Part shown: positions 11,469 to 19,859 of the stretch, piece after piece
How the letters are laid out: every line of letters starts with the position of its first letter
Numbering within the stretch: position 1 is the first letter of the stretch
Assembly (NCBI GenBank): GCA_019973155.2
Contig: BPQB01000040.1
Location: 186,001-250,000 of the forward strand
Reading direction: 5' to 3'
DNA: 64,000 nucleotides
Origin: Phanerochaete sordida
Lineage: Eukaryota > Basidiomycota > Agaricomycetes > Polyporales > Phanerochaetaceae
Program-made: the position numbers and the translations under genes
Notes under the pieces: generated by a model
Databases searched by the model: none
The model's input: the letters and a program-made list of their open reading frames with translations, nothing else
What the model was told of the DNA's origin: nothing

Positions 11469-12686
11469 GATTCTTCATAGTACACACTGATAGTATCTAA
11501 GTAAGGGACCAAGTTTCTGTGTACTTTTTCTATGATAAATACACGGACACGGTTGTAAACGTGTAAGAACAGTTTATATACAGTAAACACACAATTTTCC
11601 CTATTTCCCGCTCTGAACATTGAACAGGCTCATATAAAGACTCGTAGAGGTCTCCTGCAGATGCTACAGTAGATCAGTCACCTGGCTAGTTAGGAGGTCC
11701 GTGCTAATGCAGATGTTGTTTGAAGCCGTCTACCAGCTGCCGAGCCAAGACCTAGCTCCTCCGGTGATAAGCGGCAGCAAGCTGCGCACTCTGCAGCACC
11801 CTGGGCTCAACTACTTGTCCGCACAGGACCACTCACAGCGCTGTCAACGCGGCCAGCAAGTGTTATACTCATACCGGCGACTCTCGGGATATGTGCGGTC
11901 GCGCACCGTCGCAATGGCGACAAAATGGCGATCGCGATCATACCGCGAACGGTGTGACCTCGGGAATGCGTGCCCCGCTACCAACGCATCCAAGCCGCCA
12001 CTTATATCGACTGAATGTCATACCAGAAGTGCGCTGTCCATGCTCTCGCCATAAGCTATGAGCCAAGGCACAAGGTAAGGCACCTTGAACTTAAATGCAA
12101 TTTCCGTCTCACGTACCTATCCGTCAACTCGTGCTCGAGGTCGCCTGCCCTTGGTTAAGCACATGCCAAGGGCTTGCGGGGCAGATGTCGAGGAGTCGTG
12201 TGTAACCTGCGGCGGCGCCATCGGCCAGATCGCGCCGACGCTGGCTTGCGCTGCTCACCACGCACAGCTTGTACACAGGCGCAAGATCTTGGCTTTCCCC
12301 AGGCTCGGCGGCACTCGAGGCGTGCGTGACGAGCCGCACACCGTGCGTGCAGAGTACCCAACTGGAATCTGTATTGACTGCCGTACAGCCGAGTTTTGTC
12401 GTCGGACGACAGGCTGTACGGCTGGTAGAACGCTTGCCTCGCCATTTCCAAAACGTTTGTAGGTTCTTTCGGCTTTAAACAGTTAATTTCCGGGAGAAAT
12501 GTAGATAGCCTCGCACTCACCCATGGTAGAGCTCGTCAAGACGCGCTTCGCGCACCACGCCCTCGAAACTAGCGTAGACGCCTGCGTCCGAGCTCAGGCT
12601 GCGGCGTAGCGGTCTGCAGATAGCGCAAAGTACCCTCTCTTTCATCTCTGTGCCTATTTGGCAGTTTCATGAGTCGGTCTTCCAAG
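11469..12686. other. AT-richer non-coding stretch between the two tRNA genes
   Basis: The first 200 bp are noticeably AT-rich compared with flanking genes and contain two isolated GTAAAC motifs (near 11553 and 11583). The rest holds only short, unrelated open frames. No gene can be supported. Confidence 0.4.
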
Positions 12687-12798
12687 GTAAACAAAGCTGA
12701 GGCGTGCAGGTGGGAACCGTTTGTTTACCGTGTAAAAACGTTTACCTCGTGTTTACCAGGTCTCCACTACACACACGTAAACGTAAACGGCAGTAAAC
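12687..12798. repeat. Cluster of GTAAAC / GTTTAC motifs
   Basis: Seven perfect copies of GTAAAC in 112 bp, on either strand: 12687 (GTAAACA), 12722 (TGTTTAC), 12739 (CGTTTAC), 12750 (TGTTTAC), 12777, 12783 and 12793. One-mismatch relatives lie at 12732 and 12810. Spacing is irregular, so this is a motif cluster rather than a satellite. The core equals the fungal forkhead-type recognition sequence GTAAACA. It sits just past the 3' end of the minus-strand tRNA-Gln, with no nearby protein gene. Confidence 0.6.
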
Positions 12799-12869
12799 GT
12801 TTATACACAGTAAATCACCAAAACGGTTGGAGCCTTACGTCCGAGTCTGCCTCAGGGGTGCAAAATGAA

Positions 12870-12965
12870 AGGCCTAGCTAGGAGTCGAACCTAGGTCTTG
12901 AGAACACATGGTTTTTACACCAGTGCCGTCAGAATCTCATGTGATAACCGTTACACTACAAGGCC
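12870..12965 (-). tRNA. tRNA-Gln (anticodon CUG) with 24-nt intron
   Basis: Minus-strand cloverleaf closely following the fungal tRNA-Gln pattern. The acceptor strand GGCCTTG (12965-12959) pairs with CTAGGCC (one T-T mismatch), discriminator T at 12870. The D arm is GTGTAACGGTTATCAC. The anticodon stem is TGAGA/TCTCA and the split loop is TTCTGA+T, giving anticodon CUG. The T arm is CTAGG-TTCGACT-CCTAG. A 24-nt intron (12928-12905) sits at the canonical position, one base 3' of the anticodon. A short T-run follows (AAAA on the plus strand, 12862-12865). Confidence 0.92.
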
Positions 12966-13798
12966 TTGATACGCTATATCTGTACCGCAATTCTATCGGC
13001 GTTATTTCGTACCGGCTGCAGCTTTGTCTTCTCCGACAGGCCTCCTACTCTTACTTACCCGACCGTTGACTAGAACTATCGACATAACAGGCGTTCGAAA
13101 CCTGTGTGTTCTGTATTGTACCTTTCAATCTGTCAGCCGTACAATGCACCGCGCGGAGTCGTGCCAACAAGGCTTGCCACGACCAGAACTTGCAATCGTG
13201 GAGTGACTGTGAAGTAAGTAGTCGTCGCCGAGCACCATCCTCCATTGGCGAAACCGTGAAAGGACGGCTACAAGGCTGCGAAGCTCTTCAACACTTGTTC
13301 AGGCTATGGATGGTCTTCGCCTTCTTCCGGGACGTAGATCCGTGTACCGAAACTTCAGTACTAGTGGGAACAACGCCTCCGGTAAGTCTTCACACGCTTC
13401 TTCCGGAGACTCCAGGTACGCTGTTGGTGTAAGAGCTGACATGGGCAATCATTTCGAAGCTTGTTTCAGCCAGTCCGGGGATGAAGCTCGTGGGATCCCT
13501 CTCGGGCCCGCGCGACATTCCTTGTAGAGACCCAGTTGTGGTAAGTCGCTGAAACTCGTAGCGGTGCGGCTGTGAGTCGATTGTACTGAAGCTTAGATAC
13601 ATCTAAATATCAAGACGATGGAACTTGCGCTTGATACAGGAGAGCTCTGCGGGCTTCTAGATCTCAGTCATGTAGTTTAAGTCTCCCGGTACGTCTCTTC
13701 TCACCCAGTTCCGCGGACCCCACTGGCATCATCTTTCTCACCAACCATCGCCCAATCAATGTCAATTGACAAGCATTGAGGTAGGGCTCGTGGGGACG
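12966..13798. other. Gene-poor stretch, promoter region of the small secreted protein
   Basis: About 830 bp with only short unrelated open frames. A CCAAT box lies at 13752-13756 on the plus strand, 46 bp upstream of the TATA box of the next gene. Confidence 0.45.
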
Positions 13799-13806
13799 TA
13801 TAAAAG
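13799..13806 (+). promoter_or_regulatory. TATA box (TATAAAAG) of the small secreted protein gene
   Basis: Perfect TATAAAAG 77 bp upstream of the ATG at 13883, with a CCAAT motif further up at 13752. The spacing fits a transcription start near 13830 and a 50-nt leader. TATA promoters of this quality often mark highly or conditionally expressed fungal genes. Confidence 0.7.
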
Positions 13807-13882
13807 GGACACGTCGTGACCGAGACTGCTCTCAGGGTACAGTCCTCATTTCCCAGGTTTCTCCAACGTCGTCTCTGTGACA

Positions 13883-14186
13883 ATGGCTGCCAAGCTCCTC
13901 ATCGCGCTCCTGCTGGCACTCGCCCTTCAGCTCGTCAGCGGTAGGCCGACACTCGGTTCCTTTGGCGGCGCCGTGCGCTCACGCTATTCGTTCAACCATC
14001 GCAGGTACCGATGTCCCTCCGGCCAACGCTCAAACGTTGAAAGAGGAGTTTTCTTGCCATGAAGACAATGACGCGTGCTGCGCATGGCACCCCAACTTCG
14101 ACGATGTACCGGAAGACGACGGACTATGTGACGACGACGACGAGCTGTGCGAAGCTGGTCCAGCCTTGGTCAACCAGGCGGCATAA
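13883..14186 (+). CDS. Small acidic cysteine-containing secreted protein (unknown function)
   Basis: Two exons, 13883-13940 and 14005-14186, joined by a 64-nt intron (GTAGGC...CGCAG) that restores a Gly codon. They encode 79 residues. Residues 1-20 (MAAKLLIALLLALALQLVSG) are a textbook signal peptide. The mature part of about 59 residues has cysteines at 37, 44, 45, 61 and 68 (C-x6-CC-x15-C-x6-C), 17 Asp/Glu and a single Lys, so it is strongly acidic. It is not a hydrophobin (that pattern needs eight Cys) or a cerato-platanin, and no family is recognised. A strong TATA box and CCAAT box lie upstream. A second GTACGT...CGCAG intron-like segment follows the stop (14190-14239), so the 3' UTR may be spliced or an alternative C-terminus may exist. 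The acidic Cys-containing secreted design would suit an effector-like or metal-binding role, but that is inference. Confidence 0.72.
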
Positions 14187-14689
14187 TGGTACGTCGGCAG
14201 GGATATTCGTATCTTACTCGGGCCATTTCTTACTCGCAGCTGCAGTTTTTATGTTGGCGTTCGAGCGTCGCATGATACCAGAATCGATTGCGGAGAACAT
14301 CAAGCTAGCAGCTATGGCTACGTGTACGACGTATAATTTATATATCACGCTCATCGATATCACGGCGATATGCAAGCACTCCGGCCGGCGGACCATGTGC
14401 GACGAGTCGTCCCGTTGCCTGCAGAGACAAGTCAGCGACGATATCTAGCAGAAGAGCAAAGAAATTAAGGCGCGTGTTGGTTTCCCTCCAGCGTCCCCAA
14501 GCTTGCATGCTGGAGGTACTTATCCCGAGGACTATGGAAGAGTCCGCGCCAGGACAGAGGCAAGGGCCCTCTGCCCTCCCTCGGGATGGGACTACGCACC
14601 GTGAATGGGGATAATCTTGATGCGTGCTTGAGGAACGTCGACGGTACCTGCAAAAGTTCGCTGACTATTGCACACGGGCCAACAGGTTG
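14187..14689. other. Non-coding stretch before the splice-donor array
   Basis: About 500 bp. It probably contains the 3' UTR of the small secreted protein gene and, on the minus strand, sequence downstream of the donor-site array. No gene is supported. Confidence 0.4.
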
Positions 14690-15312
14690 ACGTACCTTGC
14701 GTTTGACTGACATCCTCAAGACTCACCTTCACATCGTACGAAGACTTACCTGGAACAGAGACTCACCTTGAGACTGAATCATCGGGAGACTGGCTTACCT
14801 TGTGGGACATACCTTTCTCAGTTGCTACCCGTACTCACCTCATCTTGAACTAGACCTACCTGCGTGCTCCATAGCTGCGACCTACCTCGCACCTGACATT
14901 GATGAACGACTTACCTTGCCACGGACCTACCTCTGTAGAGACCTACCTTTGACACGATGTCTCCTGCCGACTCTCCTCACCTTGATGCGGACGTACCTTT
15001 CTCGAACCTTACCTCGGGACCGGGGCTTACCTTCGTTGAATCACTTACCTTGACACGACTCACCTTGCAATGACTTACCTTCCTTCAGCACGTACCTATC
15101 ATGGACTTGAGGACTCGGACTTACCTTGCCCCTTGCCTAGTGACGCACCTTCGACGTGACCTACCTTCCCCGAAGTCGCTTCATGGGACTCACCTGAGCG
15201 TGGGACTTACCTTTACATGGGACTTACCTAGTGCGGGACTTACCTCTACATGGGACTTACCTGCTATATAGCACTCACCTGAATAGGGACCTACCTTCGG
15301 CAGCACGTACCT
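14690..15312 (-). repeat. Degenerate 16-17 bp tandem array of 5'-splice-site-like units
   Basis: Plus strand carries 31 regular copies of a core AC-N-Y-ACCT (first base sometimes G or C), with ACCT starting at 14694, 14725, 14748, 14765 and so on up to 15277, 15293, 15309. Spacing is 14-18 bp, mostly 16-17, with occasional near-double steps of 21-34. The best-preserved part (15192-15312) has a consensus like GGGACTTACCTNNACAT. Read on the minus strand each core is AG|GTRNG(T): GTAAGT, GTGAGT, GTAGGT, GTACGT, GTATGT and GTGCGT all occur. AG, GT and the +5 G are kept in all 31; +3 is always a purine, +4 is free, +6 is T in 27. The roughly 8-nt spacers are largely unconserved. Unit length is not a multiple of three and no open frame spans it. 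On the plus strand the core equals the 5' end of U1 snRNA (ACUUACCU). Confidence 0.85.
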
Positions 15313-16017
15313 GAGCGATAGCGGGGAAGGTGGAGGAAAGAGAAGAAGAAGTATTGCGGAGGCTCACTCTCCGCACGGCGCCTTATACTAATAGCTTCAT
15401 GGCCCGAGAGCCAGCCTCTTGTCAGCCACTGCCCGCGGGCAAAGTCGATATCTCCTTCCTCAGCTTGTGCCGCCGCCGGCTGCATTATTATGGCAGCGGC
15501 GATTTCGGCATGTGGGCAATGATCGAGGACTACGTCGCTGTTAGCCACTCTGGGGGTGTGTGGCGGCGCTCGTCGCCACGACCGTGTCCGGCGCGAGGGC
15601 CTCGATCGATTTATACATGCCCTCACCCACCCGCAGAGTGTTTCTATAGTATACAAGACTCAGACGTTCGCTATCGGAGAAAGGAGGCTTGGTGCTATGG
15701 CAGTAGCTGTGTGAGGAAACGCGCCTGTCCGTCACGGAGTGCGTGTGGCGCAAGTCATCGTAGTTCGACGGTCACTGGCCACCAGCCAAAGCTCGATGGT
15801 TCACGTAAGGATGGAAAAGCAAGGTCCGAAATAACCGTCCCCGAACTAATTACAAAGGCTAAAAGCTACATGAAGGCATACATGGAATCTCGTTGCGTGC
15901 GGATATATCGTGCGATCTACAGTACGGATGTATGGATGCGACATCCTAATGTCAGGTATAAACGGTCTGGATGCGTAAAAGATCTCATGCAGATAAGAGA
16001 AGAGAAGATAGAGATAT
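15313..16017. other. Region upstream (minus strand) of the donor-site array
   Basis: About 700 bp between the array and the PL14 lyase stop. A plus-strand frame open from 15330 to 16067 (first ATG 15399) has no recognised domain and runs into the antisense of the lyase. A minus-strand frame (15656-15291) is also open but featureless. Neither is called as a gene. Confidence 0.4.
15609..15615 (-). promoter_or_regulatory. Possible minus-strand TATA box upstream of the array
   Basis: TATAAAT on the minus strand, about 300 bp before the first unit of the donor-site array in the direction that would transcribe it as AG|GTRAGT. Only the sequence match supports it. Confidence 0.25.
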
Positions 16018-17264
16018 TTATAGTAGTCCGCCGAGGAGCGCGACCGCGCCGCCTGACAGAAGCGTGAGGAGCCACTTCGTCGCTTGGCTGACAGAGAGCG
16101 CGATGCCAGCGTTCGTGGAGCCAGTGAGGTTCGACGCGGCGGAGCTACCCCAGAGCTGGATGTTGCGGAAGTACGTGTGCGTCGTGACAGGCGTCGCCCA
16201 CGACGAGTCGTCACCGCCAAAGAACGTACTGTGGATGGTAAGCGGTGGTGCGGTCCGCGCTAAAGCCAAATACTCACGAGAAGTACAACCCGCCGATGTT
16301 GATGTCGTCGCTCGTGCGAAGCTGCAGGCCGCTTTGGTCAATGGCCTTGACATTATTGTAGCTGCAAACTGTCAGCAATAACGTTGAAGGAGCTGTCTGA
16401 GAGGGCTCACTAGAGGACGATCTGGCCATTTGCTTCGTCTAGTGGTTCGTTCAAGCGTACAAGCATCGTAACGAGATTCCACCTGACGGCGATATCAGAC
16501 AATGTGCATCAGGGTCAAGATATGCAGTGGACGTACTGGCCGGCAGCATAACTGAAAGAACCACGATTGATACTTGTGCCGAAGCCATCTTGGTTGCAGA
16601 GAACGCTCTTGTCGGAGCAGAGAGAGTTATTCTCGAGCAGGTATGCATAGACTAATCTGGTTAGTACAGTAGCTAATGGCAACAAAACGTCACACTCACC
16701 CTCGCCCTCTCCGTTCTTACGCCACATCAAGCGAGAGCTGAAGCAGTTGCTGCCATTGGCAGCTGAACCGCCCGAGCATCCATTCGGGTCGGGTCCGCCG
16801 CGGAGGCCAGGCAGCTTTCCACCCTGTACCCAGTTGAAGCCAGAGTCGAAGGCAACTTCGTATGTTATGAGCATCGAGTTGAACGTCGAGCCGTCGGTCG
16901 TGTTCCACAGCGAGTACAGCTGCATGCCGCCAGTGCCGTGTGAAAAGCTGCCCTCCGGGTATGTCACCTCTAGGACAGGGCCTGACGGGTTGTTGGTGCT
17001 TGGAACGGGGTTGCTGGGGAAGGGGTCGGCGACGAACGCGACGTCGTCTGCGCCGTTCTGGATGCGACCCTTGCTGAGCGACCAGCCGTCGACCATGAAC
17101 GATTGTGCGTCGTTGTTAGCGAGTGTGGCGGTGGGGAAGGGCATACTGGTGCTGGTCGTGAGTTGATACTGGGAGGCGAGGGCAGTAGCCGACACCAGCT
17201 GTGCGGCGGCGGCGCTGGCCTGAACCAGGAGCGCGCAGAGGCCGACGACGCCAAGGGAGGGCAT
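16018..17264 (-). CDS. Secreted polysaccharide lyase family 14 protein, probably GPI-anchored
   Basis: Extracellular lyase of the PL14 group (alginate/glucuronan-type beta-elimination in the family; substrate here unknown). Signal peptide MPSLGVVGLCALLVQASA is followed by a Ser/Thr-rich stretch. Family blocks are present: QSFMVDGWSLSKGRIQNG, PVLEVTYPEGSFSHG, ITYEVAFDSGFNWVQGGKLP, GLRGGPDPNGCSGG, CFSSRLMWRKNGEGE, then after an intron VYAYLLENN, SVLCNQDGFGTSINRGSFSY, DDINIGGLYFS and TFFGGDDSSWATP. The QGGKLPGL segment and SRLMWRKNGEGE are the characteristic core. About five exons. The end is a Gly/Ser/Asn linker followed by a hydrophobic tail (WLLTLLSGGAVALLGGLL) that runs to the stop, as expected for a GPI-attachment signal. 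It is divergent from the amino-acid transporter; the shared 376-bp spacer holds both promoters. Confidence 0.85.
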
Positions 17265-17640
17265 GACTGAGCGTGTAGCGACGACGACGATGGGAACCAG
17301 CCCGCGTTATAGTCGTGTATGTTCGCGTCGGGTGCCTGCCAAGTCACTGCCAAGGAATTGAGCGTCGGGGACAACGAGCAGAACGGCGATGGAAGACAGG
17401 ACAAGTGTTGCGAAGCGCTGCGCAGCGACCCCGGCCTGCCGACATCTCCCCGAACATTTCCTAGAGAAGAACTGATGCGCTCCCTGGAGGGCGCATCAAA
17501 TGATGGGGCACACAGCTCCCGGCCAGAGAGCGCGCTCATTTCGTTATACCACACGACGACCGCCGCTCTTGCGTCCACCGCTCTCACGCTGGGCAGGCTC
17601 GACCCACTACCCGCTCTACCTCCTTTGCCGACGTCTGACT
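17265..17640. promoter_or_regulatory. Divergent promoter region, PL14 lyase and transporter
   Basis: 376 bp between two start codons pointing away from each other. The transporter frame remains open upstream to 17500, but the ATG at 17641 begins the conserved-looking N-terminus. No clear TATA box on either side. Confidence 0.5.
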
Positions 17641-19719
17641 ATGCTCGGACGCAGCAGGAACACCCGCGAAAGCGACACCGAGGGTTCCACACGGCAACCT
17701 CTGCTCGGCGGTTCGCAAGAGGATCTCCACAGCGGCCTGAATGGCGATGTACTCTTCACCACGGGAAGCGACGACGAAGACGAGGACTATGTAGAAGCTT
17801 CTGCATTAGGCCGCCCCGACTCCCCGCCCGTCAAGTCGAGCCATAGCGTCCGCTTCAATGAGGACGTGCAGGTCATCGCGCCTCCCCTGAGGTCCATGAC
17901 GCAGAGCAGGGAGACCGGTGCGTGAGTCGCTGGAGGCCCAATGAATGCAATCATGCTGACGCGTCTCGTCACGCAGAGTATGAACTCGACACCGACGACC
18001 TGGACGATGCTGCGCTTGAACAGCTGCAGGCCCACCAGGACAGGCCGCGCAGATCAAGACGAGACAATGAGCAGTCGATGCCTCTTCTCGTGGGCCTCCT
18101 CGACTCGGCAACAGCGAGGCGCAGCTTGGACGGCTCGCTGCAATTACAACATCAAGGGGAGCTCGGGGAGCCGCCAGACGAGAACATAGACTTGGAGGAG
18201 CTTGCAGCCAAGCGCACGGCTGGGGGCGGGCTGCTGGACTCGGTGGCGAATATGGCGAATTCGATACTGGGCGCAGGTAATGCACGGCTTCGGCTTTGTC
18301 CCTGGTGCTCATTACCGCGACAGCTCACCTAGTGTGCCCTAGGGATCATCGGTCAGTGAACCACCCAAACTCTGGGTTTTGTCCTCACACGTCTCCCCTC
18401 TAGGCTTGCCCTACGCCGTCCGACAAGCAGGATTTGTCACCGGCATAATACTTCTCGTCATCTTGTGCGGGGTGACGGACTGGACGATTCGTCTCATTGT
18501 GGTGAATGCGAAAATGAGCGGCCAAAACTCGTACATCGGAATAATGAACCACTGCTTTGGCCCAAGCGGGCGCGCCGCCGTGTCATTTTTCCAGTTCGCC
18601 TTTGCGTTTGGAGGCATGTGTGCTTTCGGGATCATCATAGGTACGCTCTTGTGCTCTCTCGTGCGACCACCTCTGACTTCCACTACGCAGGGGACACGAT
18701 TCCACACGTCATTCGCTCGGTCTTCCCCAACCTCTACACAGTACCCGTGCTATCACTCTTAACGAAACGCCAGTTCATCATTGCTCTCTGCACGATCTGC
18801 GTCTCGTATCCCCTCTCGCTGTACCGCGACATCCACAAGCTGTCGCGCGCATCGGGACTCGCGCTCGTGGGCATGGTCATCATCGTCACCTCTGTCCTCG
18901 TCGAAAGCGAGCATGTCACACCCGACCTCAAGGGCGACCCCGCGAAGCGCTTCACCGTCTTTGGCCCTGGCCTCTTCCAAGCCATTGGCGTCATCAGCTT
19001 CGCGTTCGTGTGCCACCACAACTCGTTGCTCATATACGGCAGCCTCCGCACGCCGACGCTGGACCGCTTCGCGAAGGTCACGCATATATCGACCGCAATG
19101 TCGCTAGTCGCGTGTTGTACGCTGGCGATCTCAGCATACGTCGTGTTCACGGACAAGACGCAGGGTAATATACTGAACAACTTTGCTGCAGTACGTATTA
19201 TTACTTGCATGCGGGGAGAGCGAAGGCTTAATGATGCATAGAACGACACGTTGATCAACGTCGCCCGCTTCTGCTTCGGCCTCAACATGTTCACCACCCT
19301 CCCGCTAGAACTCTTCGTATGTCGAGAAGTCATAGAACAGTTCTTCTTCTCGCACGAGACGTTCAATATGCAACGGCACGTCTTCTTCACGACCGCGATC
19401 CTTTTCGCCGCCATGTCACGTATGCTCCCTTTCAACTCCGTGATGAGCTTCCGCTGATCCTTCCCTAGTGTCCCTCATCACTTGCGACCTCGGCGTGATG
19501 CTCGAGATCACAGGCGGCGCGTCCGCCACCGCGCTTGCTTTCATCTTCCCCGCCGCGTGCTACCTCAAACTCGTAGACCAGAGCATACCGTGGTACCACC
19601 GCAGCAAGCTCGGGCCCATCGCGTGCACTGCGTTCGGCGTCGTCGTCATGACCATCTCGATGTACCTCGCGCTCAGCAAGGTCTGGACGCCCGCCGGCGA
19701 GGTCAAGATCTGCGCATAG
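17641..19719 (+). CDS. AAAP-family amino-acid transporter (AVT-like, vacuolar type)
   Basis: Multi-pass amino-acid/auxin permease related to yeast AVT proteins and SLC38, expected to move neutral amino acids across the vacuolar or another internal membrane. A long hydrophilic acidic N-terminus (MLGRSRNTRESDTEGSTRQP, DDEDEDYVEAS, SVRFNEDVQVIAPP) precedes the core. The signature SVANMANSILGAGIIGLPYA is built from three exons, the middle one (18343-18351) only 9 nt long. Transmembrane segments follow: GFVTGIILLVILCGVTDWTI, FFQFAFAFGGMCAFGIIIG, FIIALCTICVSYPLSLYRDI, ALVGMVIIVTSVL, ISFAFVCHHNSLLIYGSL, MSLVACCTLAISAYVVF, RFCFGLNMFTTLPLELFVC, FFTTAILFAAM, TGGASATALAFIFPAACYL and ACTAFGVVVMTISMYLAL. 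About 10-11 helices are seen, typical of the family. Stop TAG at 19717-19719. The gene is convergent with ERG8, 140 bp away. Confidence 0.88.
18343..18351 (+). other. 9-nt micro-exon in the transporter gene
   Basis: Exon GGATCATCG between introns 18277-18342 (GTAATG...CCTAG) and 18352-18403 (GTCAGT...CTCTAG). It supplies the two Ile residues and flanking Gly bases of the family-wide motif AG-IIG-LPYA. Skipping it would delete three residues in frame from the first transmembrane helix. Confidence 0.88.
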
Positions 19720-19859
19720 CCCGTGTCCCCCTGACTCCTGGAGAGACAATGCTGACACAAATAATCGATAACTACGGACCCGTATATAATGTAGACACCT
19801 CTGGACGGACATTCGCGTATACCACCCTCTATCACACTCCTTGCTCAGCCTGCCCACGC

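Noticed and set aside
14690..15312. Reading the array as a CRISPR or as tRNA-like/snoRNA units
   Set aside because: The genome is eukaryotic, spacers are only about 8 nt, the repeat is degenerate, and no C/D, H/ACA or cloverleaf signals are present.
14690..15312. Reading the array as a chain of real micro-exons and micro-introns
   Set aside because: Intervals of 16-17 nt are below any workable intron length, there are no branch points, and the units do not keep a reading frame.
15330..16067. Plus-strand open frame of about 245 codons
   Set aside because: It starts with GTG (first ATG 15399), has no domain or signal, overlaps the antisense of the PL14 lyase, and its codon use does not look coding. 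Long open frames are frequent by chance in this GC-rich DNA.
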